64,000 nt of DNA. Origin: Coffea arabica (taxonomy: Eukaryota > Streptophyta > Magnoliopsida > Gentianales > Rubiaceae). Position 1 is the stretch's first letter. Each line of letters begins with the position of its first letter. The notes under the pieces were generated by a model. That model had not been told where the DNA came from. It did not search any database and saw only the letters and a list, made by a program, of their open reading frames with translations. The stretch is taken from positions 6,116,501-6,180,500 of the forward strand of contig NC_092323.1 of the NCBI RefSeq assembly GCF_036785885.1, written 5' to 3'. The translations under genes were made by a program, and so were the position numbers. This document shows positions 1-10,977 of this stretch, piece by piece.

Positions 1-102
1 AAGCATGGAGTAATCTGAACCAAAAATTTAGATAATGCAAGTATTTCACCAACAAATCAAACATGACTGAGCTAACATGATGAATGTGAAGATGGACTTT
101 AC

Positions 103-855
103 CCTCGACAAGAGGCACATCAATGACAACATGTGATTTCTTGCCAGAGAGTCTCCCACAAAGGCGATGGACTTTCCCCTAACCACTTCCAAAAACTGGT
201 GCGGATCGAATATGGGCAGCTCGCATCCGTCTGGTTTCCACCTCCATTTCAAAAAGTTAGTATCGGGCCTTCCATATTTCATACAATTCTGATGATCATA
301 AATTCCATAACACGTGGAGTTGGTATAATACGGTGCCTCCGGGTTGGGAACCCATTCCCCTGTAAACAGGTCGCAGCTTTCTTTATCTCCCAATTTGCTG
401 TGGTCAATGCCGCCAGCAGGATTAGGAACTGGAGATACCCTCTTAGTTTGTTCCGGTGATCGTTGGATTGGAATTCTCGTTCTTCCCTCATTTTCGTCCC
501 CTTGGCTTGGGCTTGGAGATGGAGCAGACCGCCTTTCAGAATTATTTCTATCCAATGTAGTCTGGGCAACTATCAAGTCACTCTTGATGGAGCTTGGTGG
601 TTCGCTTGGCTCTATTTCCGGTGAATTTGCAGCCTCAGGTTCATCATCTTTTTCAGGTCTCCTTATCGATTCCCTGGGAGAATCAGAAGAAGGGACCGCT
701 TGAGGTACATTCCCAGGATTATATAGTAGTGAAGGAGAATATACGCAAATAATAGTAGCAACGGATAAAGCAATGCTCAAGGCTACAAGAGAGGCTACCT
801 TGGGTGCCTTTCTTCGTCTTTGATGCGCTGGAAGATCAAACATTTGAAGATTCAT
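103..855 (-). CDS. Trichome birefringence-like (TBL) O-acetyltransferase, exon 1 only (gene cut by window edge)
   Basis: Seen: the ATG at 855 opens 251 codons that end at a donor (AGG|GTAAAG, exon end 103). The remaining exon or exons lie left of the window. A hydrophobic segment near residues 20-44 fits a Golgi type II membrane anchor. It is followed by a long Ser/Pro/Glu-rich linker (about 45-155), then a PMR5-type N-terminal domain starting [12 protein letters not shown] near residue 161, then the GDS motif [10 protein letters not shown] near 235. Known: TBL proteins are Golgi polysaccharide O-acetyltransferases using GDS and DxxH catalytic motifs; the DxxH part is not in the window. The opening residues (MNLQMFDLP) parallel those of the neighbouring gene at 3413-5362 (MKFQTLDLP), which supports this start and a tandem duplication. 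The exon-1 donor is in the same phase and place in both copies. The linker is much longer here than in the neighbour. Closest to the TBL19-22 type by inspection, so the substrate is only inferred. Confidence 0.9.
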
Positions 856-2636
856 TCAGGAGGCCTGGAAAGAAATCAAGCAAGAGCCAATGAGAGGAAT
901 GGAGTGATCAGAATCACATATAAGTTTGTGCTGAAGATCTAAAACAATTGGTACTCCATACATGTAGTGTATATATATGCATAGAAAAATGGCACGGCAC
1001 GTGACTAAATGAGGAATGAGGAATGAAAATATGAAATATAGGTCGGGGTGAAACAAGATCGAATCCTAGTCCAATGCAATGGTACGATAAAAAGTTTCTT
1101 CTATGAGTATGACATGACGATGGAACAACTCTGCAAATCAAATGAACTTCAGTTTATATGCATGGTAAGATAGAAAACTGCGCGGTGTAATTAATAGAAA
1201 GCAGCTTCCGAATGGTTTGACCATTTATAAACTACAACTGGACAAGCTGGATGCTTTTCGTTTCCATTCGATCGAGTAGCATTCGAGGACTGGTTGTCAG
1301 TTTATATATATATTTTTAAAATGTTTAACGAACAAGTAGCTTTTCATGCAGAAAATAATCCCAATCACTTCTAAAATTTTATGTGGTCCGGGCGCTAACA
1401 AGTTGCAATTCCAAGTGTGTGAGATAGTAGTAATTAAACGTTCCATATGAATGTTGAATGTTTAATTGTGTTTATAAATGTAAAATAAGTCTCTAGTGCC
1501 AATTTTGTGAACATAATCATTAAACTTGCCCCTGGCCAAAAAACCCAAGCGACAGCACCATTGACGTCGTTGTTGCTTCATTCATGACATTCATGGAAAT
1601 TTAGGACCACCGTGATTGGATCCGTCAAAAAGCCATTTTTCTCTAAAAAAAAATTTATAGAGTTTTTCATGAGCACATTTTTTTTACGTCATATCCATCA
1701 AATCTCTATAGTAAATATTTCTAAAAAAAACCAAAAAACAACAATTCAAATGAAAAAGTTTCAGGAATAATAATACAACAGCCCAAACTTCAGTGTGAAC
1801 ATGTACCAAGAAAAATAGACGTCGAACTAAAAGTTTATAAAATAAGTGAACTTCTTCCTCTGTGGGTTTTTTTTTTTTCAAAGAAAGGATAAATGATGGG
1901 ACTCCAATAATCCCTGTCGAATAGGTACAAAAGTCATTGATAGAGTAGTAGTGTTTTATTGACCAAAGTGTACTTAGTTGCTTGGCTAAGTAGTGGAGTA
2001 GTATTTTATTTAACTCAACTACTCTGGCATCAGGTTGGTTGGGGGTGCATACTTTTTGCAGGGCTGACAAACTCTTTTAACTTTTTCAAAATCGCGATCC
2101 AATACGAGTCTTCCTAGTTAATTGCACAAGTCATGCATTAAATATCACGATAGATTAGCAATTTGTACCAATTTTCAAACTCCTTTTTTTTATAAAAAAA
2201 AAAAAAAAAAATTCTACTTTACCATTTTAATGTGAATGATGTCCAATTTTCTTTTTATACTAGTAGTACAAAATAAGATTAGGGGGGCGGTGCAAGGAAT
2301 TCATGTAGTCAACAATAATTTAGTACTCCTCCTTGACAACTCGATCGACAGAGAATCGGTGCAGCCTCAAGACAGCAAATTAACAATTAGAAGATTAGTA
2401 TTAATCTTGATGGTCCATCCACCTTCTTCTTCTTTTATTCTGTGGAATGGCACAGTTTTCACGGATGACAACCCATATATCTACTTACAAGCTTTAGTTT
2501 ACATTTAATGTTGCAATTGATTAATGCTTAGAATATGTGTTAACTTAGTGGAATGTAACGCCGATTTAGCATCTCCCTCACATGAAAATTGTGGATAAGA
2601 GTGCAAAACATTTATAACAACTCGGATTTACCGATA
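856..2636. other. Intergenic spacer between the two TBL genes, no gene seen
   Basis: AT-rich, with short homopolymer runs (poly-A near 2198-2210). Open frames here are short and show no recognisable family. The right part would hold the upstream region of the left TBL gene, but I see no clear TATA box to name. The spacer ends at the target duplication of the hAT element at 2645. Confidence 0.6.
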
Positions 2637-2644
2637 TCACGCAC

Positions 2645-3197
2645 TAGAGTTGACAAAAAAACTCAAAACCCAACAATCTGCCCATTACTTTTAAAGGATG
2701 AATTTTTGTTAGATTTGATAAAAACAAACAACTTACAATAAAGCAAATATGAATAGTAAAAGTGTTAAATAAATTGTGACAAAAATAAGTTTCAATCAAT
2801 TAGTGGTATTAAAAGGTATAAAGTAAACAAATTTTTTTAGGTAATCTATTTAAATGTACAATTTATTAAATAAAATTCGCAATACAAGTAATATAAAATA
2901 TTATTCTATTTATGATATTTTTCCAAGGAGTTTAAGAAGTGAGTGTGAGTTTGTGTGCATGAAAATATATTTATGTCTATGAAAATATGTTTATGTATGT
3001 AAAAAAAATCTTTTTATTTGTGTAAATATATAAGAAAGATTTTATGTATCACAATGTATTAATTAATATGTTGGATCATGAATTTGAGATGATCCAATAT
3101 GACCCAACCTAAAATCAATCCAATTTAAAGTTGGATGAATTGGATATAACCCATTTAGATGAAAATCCAATATCAACCCGTCCAATTGTCAAGTATA
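2645..3197. mobile_element. Non-autonomous hAT-type element with 8-bp target duplication
   Basis: Seen: the element starts TAGAGTTGACAA and ends with the near-inverted form (TATACTTGACAA on the other strand, 10 of 12 matching). It is flanked by a perfect 8-bp direct repeat TCACGCAC at 2637-2644 and 3198-3205. Known: 8-bp target duplications and TAG-type short termini are the hAT signature. There is no transposase frame, so it is a 553-bp non-autonomous copy. It lies between the two TBL genes. Confidence 0.75.
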
Positions 3198-3412
3198 TCA
3201 CGCACTTATCTCTACAACACTTTAAAAACAATATATACTCAGCACAAACTCCGAGCCTCGGCCTGGGAAAAATGGGTTTGCTTGAAATAGGGTAAAAGAG
3301 GCATTGGGTAAGCTGTAAAAGAAAACCATCAAGACCACAAAAAGAGAGAGAGAGAGAGAGCTAAATAGTGGGGGCGTGGGAGTTGAATCCCCCAAATAAA
3401 TTTAGGTAAACT

Positions 3413-5362
3413 CTAAGCAACCGATTTTTCAGATTCCTCTCTTTTTAACAGCTCTAGGAAAAAATCATTCCATGTATCGATTGGTCCAGGCAAGCACCAA
3501 TGCACACAATCATTAGGCATTTCCACGGTCTGAGATGGCCAATGACCATATATGCTGGGGTGACCATCTGGTCTCAGCAGCATAGGTTTTGTTGCATCGA
3601 ATAGCCTGAACTTCAATCCTCTTTTGCTTCCTTCTTTTTGTGCAATTTTGAGTTCCTGCAGTTGGATCTTGTACATTTCTAAATTGTTATCCGCTAAAAG
3701 GATCTCATTCCTCTTATAAGGCCTCTTCCTCACACAATTCCCACCGCTGTCCCAAGTTCCATTTTCAAAGTGTTGGGGAGCAAAGGTCCTAAGAAACGTT
3801 ACACCCTTGAAGTTTCCTAAACTGTTAAGAGCTCTGAAAGCAGTTCTGAAAGCTCTCTGATAGCTAAATAATGGTGTTACGTGAGTTACATTTTCCTGCG
3901 GACAGTATAAGCAGCCAACAATTCGGCCATTTTCATAGAGCATTGCTGGTCGAAAGAACCAGTGGCCACCTGAGATGACAACGTAGTCATATCCTTCGAT
4001 CTTGGTTGTCCAATTTTCATCAAACTCATCAAGATATAGACCGAAAGAGCGGGCTTTATCAATCGGACTGGTGATTTCCGCGGATCTCACTAAATAAGGA
4101 GCCCAAAGAATTGAAATCTTGAAGTTGTATTCCTTGTATTTCCATTGTCTGCTCTCATCTGTTGTGCTTGAGATCTCTTCAGGATAAAGAACCTAGAGAC
4201 ACGGGAGACAACTTTGTAGTCTGTGATAATTATTGTTGTATAGCACAGTAATTTGTTTTTCTTCATTTTGTGTGCTAAATGATGGAGTATGCTCTTGTAG
4301 ATGTTCAACTCCCATTATCTCTATTCGGTGCATTTTCAAAAAGACCAGAGTTTCCACTTAATACTTAACTCATAGTTGCTTTGTTGAAGTCTTTAATCTT
4401 TCAATATGTCTGTTAATACATTTTATCTCTTATCCCTAAAATTTAGGTGTATTTCCTCACCTGATTTATGAACATCCCTAGAGATACAAAATCTAACGAT
4501 TAAGAGAGTGTAGTATATTTGTAACTCTGAAAGTTACATTATATGTGTCACAATTAGCCTTAACCATAACTTTCAAAAATAATCAGTGTCTATGTCAAAT
4601 AAGTAAACATTAGGGGAAACAGATAACTACATCTGTGTTTTGGATAGATATCATTGAAGTAAATGACCACTCAATCACTAATATAATTAGCGTGGAATTT
4701 AATTCATACGAGGGTCGCAGAGACAGATGAATTGGACAACAAACCATGATTCAATCCAGAATTTTCTTTGGGAAAAGTGAAGATGAACCTACCTTGGACA
4801 AGAGGCAAAATAGTGACTGCATATGATTTCTTGAAACAGAGTCTCCAACAAAGGCAATGGATTTTCCTCTAACCAGTTCCAAGAATTGGTGCGGATCGAA
4901 TGTCGGCAGCTCACATCCATCTGGTTTCCACCTCCACTTGAGGAAATCCAAATCGGGCCTCCCATATTTCAGGCAATTCTGATGTTCTTGTATCACATAA
5001 CATGTGGTGTTGGTATAATAAGGGGCGTCTGGGTTCGGCACCCACTCCCCAGCAAACAAATCACACTTTTCAACTATCTCGGGCCGGGCCTCCGGTTCAC
5101 CTTCTTCAGTGTTGCTGCAGGGCTGAGAACCGTCGTCCTCAGGACGGCATGGCAAACTCTGGAGAGACGTATTAATTGACTCCTTGAGAGAATCCAAAGG
5201 AGAGGATGCTTCGGAGAATTTTCTGAACCGTAAAGGTGGAGAATATACAGAGATAACTGATAAAAGAATAGCTAGGACTATAAGGGAGGCTATCTTTGGA
5301 GCCTGCTTTCGCGTTTCGTGTCGTTTTTTCCTCAAGGGAAGGTCGAGGGTCTGGAACTTCAT
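3413..5362 (-). CDS. Trichome birefringence-like (TBL) O-acetyltransferase, complete, two exons
   Basis: Seen: exon 1 is 5362..4793 (190 codons) and exon 2 is 4192..3413, with a 600-bp GT-AG intron in phase 0. The product is 449 aa. A membrane anchor lies near residues 22-42, followed by a short variable linker. The PMR5N domain starts [12 protein letters not shown] (about residue 101). The GDS motif [10 protein letters not shown] is near 174, and the DxxH motif in [14 protein letters not shown] is near the C-terminus, so both catalytic signatures are intact. An upstream in-frame extension exists, but the ATG at 5362 matches the start of the tandem paralogue. Known: TBL proteins acetylate xylan, mannan, pectin or xyloglucan in the Golgi; the TBL19-22 type has been linked to xyloglucan backbone acetylation. 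Inference: that clade assignment is from remembered motifs, not a tree. The paralogue lies directly downstream on the same strand. Confidence 0.93.
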
Positions 5363-5888
5363 GGATGAGGGGGTCCTGGAGTTGGGAGGAGGACAAGTAC
5401 AGGGGTTGAGAAAAGGGAAGTTGCTTGTCCTGAGTCCTGCCCTGATGAGAATTACATGTACACACCTAGCTGTGTGTAGATCCAAAAAAGAAAAAAAAAA
5501 ACAATTTCCAGCGATCCTGACCTGTTTCTGTTCACGAAAGGTAAAAGGCAAAGACCTGTTTCACAAAAGCAAAAGCAAAAGCTAAAACTATAGGCAGGAG
5601 CACATACTAGTACTATGCTATGAAATTGCGATGCGGCACCTTCTATATTAGAATTTAGTCAGCAAGCCCAACCTGCCCGCCCGGATCCGGATGGACACAT
5701 TTCTGATTGCTGACTTTCATTCATTTATTTATTTTGGTAGAAAAGAGAAATTGCGTAAAATAATACTACTACTTAATAGACGAGGCCAAATTGCTGACTG
5801 CTGCGCATGTTCACTGGGTTAAATATTAGGATTAATTATATTTACCTCTTTTAAAGTTTATCCACGCTACAAATCAGATTTTTTCTAT
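5363..5888. promoter_or_regulatory. Upstream region of the complete TBL gene
   Basis: This stretch lies immediately 5' of the TBL start (minus strand) and ends at a hAT insertion. It should hold the 5' UTR and core promoter. I see no unambiguous TATA box, so this is assigned by position only. Confidence 0.35.
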
Positions 5889-5896
5889 AGTTTTGC

Positions 5897-6802
5897 TAGA
5901 GGTGGCAAAATGGGCGGGATGGGCGGGATTTGCTTGGGTTTGAGATGGAACCGAGTCATATGGGTTTGGGCCCAACCTTACCCATATGTGTTTTGGGACT
6001 AACTTGGGCGGGATCATTTTGGGATGGGTTTAGATTGATCCCGCCCAATACCCAAATCCATTTTCTACATATTTTTTTTCCTTTAATTCATTTTTTATTT
6101 TTATATAATTTTAATATTTTTTATTTATTAAATTTCTTTTAGTTTTATTAAATAAACATGCAAGTGCTTTATACTCAAGATTCCCACCAAAAATTGGATT
6201 AACAAATAAAGGAAAAGATAGATATACAGCCATATTCCAACATATATCAAGATGGCCAAGGTCCTTAGGATGTTGAATATTTATCCTTATCATTGTCCAA
6301 GGATGACAGGTCTAAACTAACTGAAATGCTGGAAATTCTTGTGGATAATGACTAGGAAGACTACTAGATTATATTCGCTGGTATAACTATAAAAATTGTT
6401 AAAGATAATTTTTGAATCTAAGATTCCGTTTGGATTGACTTTTTTTTCAAAAAATAAGTTTTTCAAATACAATGTTACAGTAATATACAATAACTCAAGA
6501 AACATCCCATCCATATTAATATATCAAATATTTCAAAAAAAATTTATAGTATAAATTTTTCATATACACTGCTACAATAAAATATTTCAAAAACACCTAC
6601 CAAAAACAGCTAATCCAAACGGAGCCCTTGCCATTTGAGCCCAATGGGTACCCAAGTATTTCCCATCCTTTCCCATTCATTAATGAGTATAGTTGGGATG
6701 TGTCCCAACTTAAACCCAATACCAAATTATAATACCCATCCCGCCCAAAGTTCCTTTGGGCATGGGTAGCCCATTGGGACTTGGGACAAATTGCCAGCTC
6801 TA
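5897..6802. mobile_element. Non-autonomous hAT element, 906 bp, perfect 8-bp target duplication
   Basis: Seen: the left end reads TAGAGGTGGCAAAATGGGC and the right end, on the other strand, TAGAGCTGGCAATTTG. The flanks carry an exact 8-bp repeat AGTTTTGC at 5889-5896 and 6803-6810. Both sub-terminal regions are rich in GGGCGGGAT / CCCAATACCC blocks in inverted orientation. Known: this terminal motif and 8-bp duplication are typical of plant hAT elements. No transposase is encoded. A second MITE-like element (about 6424-6625) is nested inside. The insertion lies about 530 bp upstream of the complete TBL gene. Confidence 0.85.
6424..6625. mobile_element. MITE-like element nested in the hAT copy
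   Basis: Inverted ends TTCCGTTTGGATTGAC (left) and GCTCCGTTTGGATTAGC (right, other strand), with an AT-rich centre containing paired internal segments. No clear target duplication. It belongs to the TTTGGATTG-ended repeat group seen several times in this window. Confidence 0.5.
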
Positions 6803-6810
6803 AGTTTTGC

Positions 6811-9800
6811 CTTCTACCAATAACTCTTGTGAAATGATAAAAATACTCTAGTCTAAAAGGTTTCCAAAATAAAATAAGGAACTCGATAAGAGAGCATTTT
6901 TTAGCAAATTATAAAATGTTAAAAAAAAAAGGGAACAAAGGAGAGTGATGCGATTCCATAATTAAGCATAAACGTAGATAAAAAGAATGAAGCAAAAAAG
7001 ACAAGAAAAGAAATGTTATGATACATGAAACAAACGCCGAAAAAGAAAAAAGAAAAGAAAAAACTTGTGCTTCATTTGGATTGTTGTTCTTTAAGAATTT
7101 TTTAAAATTTTTTCGTCAACACATTTCTTAATCACCTTTTTATTTTGCATGCATCAAATTGCTACAATTTATTTTTTTAATAAAATTTCTAAAAAATAAC
7201 AATCAAAACGGATTTTGATATTATCGATAATTTTTTTTAAAAAAGAAAAGCGGTTCATCTTCTCCATATAAGTTTATTTCTTTTTCATTCCTTTTCATGT
7301 CCAATTCCGCTCCAAATTGCATCAGTGTTTTAAAAATCGGATCGAATCGATTGGCTTGATTGATCGAATCGCAAACCCATCACACCATCAGTTTGATTTA
7401 ATGAATAATCCAAAAAATCAATTAAATCGGTTAAAACTGATCAAAATTCACATTTATTCAAAAGCATGCAAATTTTTTGCTCTCTTTCCATTTTCCTCTT
7501 TCTTCTTTTATCTTAACCCACCACCATTGACTAGCACAAGTTAAAAAATCTCATTTTCTTTTCCCTCTTCTCCTCCTTTCCATCTCTTCTCTTTCTTCTT
7601 TTCTCTTCCTCCTCCCTCCTCCTTTTTCCCTTTATTATCCTCTTATCTCTTCTTCTTCCTCTCTCCTTCCTATTGCCATCATTCCCCTTTTATGGCCTTT
7701 GGTCGCGAGGAGAAGGAGAGCGAGAGAGGAGGAAGAGAGGTAAGGAGAAGAAAGTAGGAGAGAGAGTAGAGGATAGAAGACGGAGAGAGAGAGAGACAAA
7801 AAAATAAAAATAAAAAAGGGGATTGTCAACCTCCACCTACGATCGGTAGCCCATAGTCGGGAGAGGGGAAGAGGAAAAGTAGTGGTGAAGTGGGAGAGAA
7901 TAAAAGGAGAAGAAAGAAAAGCAAAAAGACAGAGAATTTGTTTGGATTGCCGGTTTCCGTCGAAAAATTACGTCGTTTTCCGTAATCACATTTCCCTATT
8001 ACCTTTTTCCCTCACATACATCAAATCGCTACAGTAATTTTTTCATGAAAAATCACGGAAAATACAATCCAAACACAACCTAAAAAAATGTTTTACATAA
8101 TTTAGTGATATATTGATATTTTAGTACGTGATTATTTATTAAAATTTGATTATAATAAAACCATATTATAATTTTTTATTAATTTCGCAGGGAAGTGAGG
8201 CAGGGCGGGGCGTGACGGGGGAGTAGGGAATTGGAGGCGGGGCGGAAGGAATTAATGAGCAGCCTAAAAGGTTTTTCTATAAATTTTATAGTAAATTATA
8301 ATAAAATTTTATATAAATATCCAAAAAATTCAAAATCCAATCAGGCCCATTTTCTCTCCTGCCATCCACTACGGTCAAGCTTAGCTCGCTTGTTAAATAA
8401 TTTGTTTCTCTTTTTTTTTTCCTTGTGAAACGGTCATTGTTAAATCTTTACCCCAACCAACGCAACGAATAAGAGTATAACGTGCATCCTTTGGCCACCC
8501 CTCCCCCACCCAAAAAAAAAAAAACGAAAGCGAGCAAGAAAGAAAAGTGCGTGTAAGGTGCATCTTCAAAGCATTACACCTGTAAGAAAGGTGGAAAGGG
8601 ATGGTACACCATACAGAAAATTCACGTTCATTCCTTCTAAATTCACACACTTGATGCATTGATGATATTTATAGTTAGTAATAAACCCGTACAAAGTGTC
8701 GATTTAGAATTGAAAAAACATGAATTTAGACTTTTTTATTTTATTTTGCAGATGCATATTATGCACATCTATGTACAAAAGTATGACTCAAAATTCGATG
8801 TAAGAATACAAAATTTGCAAAACTATGAACATATTTGAGAGATAAGAGATCGTAGATACAAGTAAATTTATTAAAATGTTAAAAAATTATGTTACGTTTA
8901 CACTAATTTTAACCCTAACGCGTGTGTACGAGGTAGTGGATTGATCAAAAGTGTATTACTTTATTGGTTTTAAATGTGTAAATTTGTAGAAATTATCATA
9001 TACATTATTGTTACTACTATTTTAAATAAAAGGAGAAATATATATCATTGTGGTTAGCTAAACATAAAACTTTATAAAAAAAAAGAATTATTATTCGTGA
9101 AATATAACTACGCTATCAATAGGCAAGTTAATAGCATCTTAATTGGGTGCACAGAAGAATTTATTTGTTCATAGCAAAAAGTGACGGGTCTCAATTTTAC
9201 GGTGAAAAATATGTAAGGAGGAGCTGATAATTATCAACCAAATCACCGACAGTGTTGATGGCACCGCTTATGCAGGCCCCGTGATTTGTGAAAAGAATTC
9301 AACATTAATACCAGCGGTCCAGCTGTGGTGCACTTGCCAGTTGCCACAAAAGGTACTTCTCTAGCCACGTCACAAGCTAGGATACTTTCGAGATGTAATT
9401 TCGGGGTTGACGTACTATTCTCCAGCAAATTTTATTTTCTCTCGGCAAACTCATCTCTAATTAACTACTGCTCAAGTAAACTCAACAATTGCATAATTTA
9501 ATGAAAACTATTTACTGCTTCGATAAATAAACATCAGAAAAGGTCATTCAATCCAATATGTATTAATTCATTAATTCTATCATCGTCAGATTGTGACACA
9601 CATGCATCTGTAAATTAGACTTGTAAGGCGCATCCCTTATGTACGATATTCAGTGCATCAAATGCAAGGTCGCAGCCTTCAAAAAAAAAAAAAGAAAAGG
9701 GAATCCGTGCCCTATGCTATTGGTCTACCAGACTGTAGTTCAGATGCAAAGTATATACATTTTTTTGAAAAAAAAATATATAAAGATTAAAGGCAAAGAT

Positions 9801-9912
9801 TAGCAAAAGAAAAAAAAAGTATGTATTTCATTTATAATGTCATACGTGAAATTGAAAAAAATTTGTTTATATCTTGCTGCGTATTGAAAGTGAATTGCAA
9901 TTTTTACAAATC
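6811..9912. other. AT-rich, repeat-bearing spacer, no gene seen
   Basis: The stretch contains polypyrimidine/polypurine tracts (about 7488-7800, CTTCTTTCC on one side and GAGAGGAGG on the other). It also holds a degraded TTTGGATT-ended repeat (about 7067-7214) and one better MITE (7936-8082). Short frames here are low-complexity translations of these tracts. No promoter or conserved protein was recognised. Confidence 0.6.
7936..8082. mobile_element. MITE of the TTTGGATTG family (subfamily A)
   Basis: Left end TTGTTTGGATTGCCGG; right end on the other strand GTTGTGTTTGGATTGTA. The core contains CACATxxATCAAATCGCTACAG, also found in the copies near 42.2 kb and 52.2 kb. About 150 bp and non-coding. 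Confidence 0.55.
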
Positions 9913-9928
9913 AACTAACATTCTATTG

Positions 9929-10050
9929 CCTCCGCGCACTTAACGTGCTAGGGTCGGGTTGGGGCGCCGGGCCCGGACCGCAGGAGATTAGTCGGGCCCC
10001 ATAAGAATTGATCCGGACATCCCTGTGTCGACAAAAAGGAAAAAAAAAAA
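9929..10050 (+). mobile_element. 5'-truncated tRNA-type SINE with 16-bp target duplication
   Basis: Seen: the body matches the 3' half of the minus-strand SINE at 26823-27026 (shared blocks around CCGCGCACTTAACG, ATTAGTCGGG and the tail CCTGTGTCGACA followed by A-rich sequence). It is bordered by an exact 16-bp direct repeat AACTAACATTCTATTG at 9913-9928 and 10051-10066. Known: target duplications of about 10-20 bp with a 3' A-tail mark LINE-driven retroposition. The promoter half is missing, so this copy was truncated at insertion. Confidence 0.85.
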
Positions 10051-10246
10051 AACTAACATTCTATTGAATTGAATAAAATTATTCAATAAAACGATTCAAG
10101 AACGAAGATCATTTGAGCCCCGGATTACGTACGGTGTGGATATCTTGCCAACAAAAATGAATCCCCAAGTTCAAGTGTGTATGCCAGCTCCATGACGACT
10201 TAAACTGCATGCTTTTAAGACGCCACTTGCCGAAGTCATTGATGGA

Positions 10247-10829
10247 TAGGGCGTGAATCGGAATCGAAATCGATAATTTGAAAATTTGAAATCAAAATTT
10301 TTTAAAATTTTGGCATCAGAATTTCTGATCGAATTTGATTTTGATTTCGAATTCATTCTGAATTTAATTTGGAATTCGTTAATTCTGATTTTACCGAATT
10401 CAAGAGTATAAAAATTATTATTATTAATAAATGTTATATTACATATATATAAAAATATTATATATATATATGAAAACGAATTTGAAATCGAAATAGGAAT
10501 TCCGAATCACTACATTCAAAAATATAAAAATTATTATTATAATATAAAAATTATATTACGTATATATAAAAATTATATATATATATGAAAAACGGATTTG
10601 AAATCGAAACAAGAGTTCCGAATTCTGATTTTGATTTCAATTTCGAATTGTGAATTCAAAATCAGAATTTCTAATTTAAAAAATTTTATTACCGAATTCG
10701 ACCCGATTTCCTCTAACTCAAAATCGAATAATCCAATTTTCATTTCGAATTATCGAATTCAAAATTTTGAATTCTATTTAAATTCAATCGACAAATCAAA
10801 ATTTTTTAATTTTACACGCTCCTATTCGT
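10247..10829. mobile_element. AT-rich hAT-like element with internal tandem duplication (ends uncertain)
   Basis: The left end TAGGGCGTGAATCGGAATCG and the right end on the other strand (TAGGAGCGTGTAAAATT) share a TAGG-GCGTG core. I see no convincing 8-bp target duplication. The interior is made of GAATTTCGAATTC-type inverted words and holds a roughly 110-bp tandem duplication (about 10402-10507 and 10517-10621). Non-coding. The element ends about 150 bp upstream of the GT47 start codon. Confidence 0.45.
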
Positions 10830-10977
10830 CGGTAATTAAAGTTTCCATAATAAAAAAAATACTAGCGTGGTACTGGTAGGAGGCGGTAGTGTCATACTAA
10901 TAGGTAGGAGCCAAACCCCTAGGCAACTTTCGCCGATTCTACCAACTGTACACTAGAGAGTAGAGGCAAGGGAAGAA

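Noticed and set aside
3344-3361. GA repeat as a regulatory GAGA element
   Set aside because: A plain (GA)n microsatellite in the TBL 3' flank, with nothing to tie it to regulation.
7488-7829. Pyrimidine/purine-rich stretch as a long hairpin or MIR gene
   Set aside because: Complementarity is only that of low-complexity CTTCTT / GAAGAG tracts, with no discrete duplex.
10247-10829. Confident hAT assignment with 8-bp target duplication
   Set aside because: The flanks TTGATGGA and TTCGTCGG share only half their bases, so I kept it as an uncertain element.
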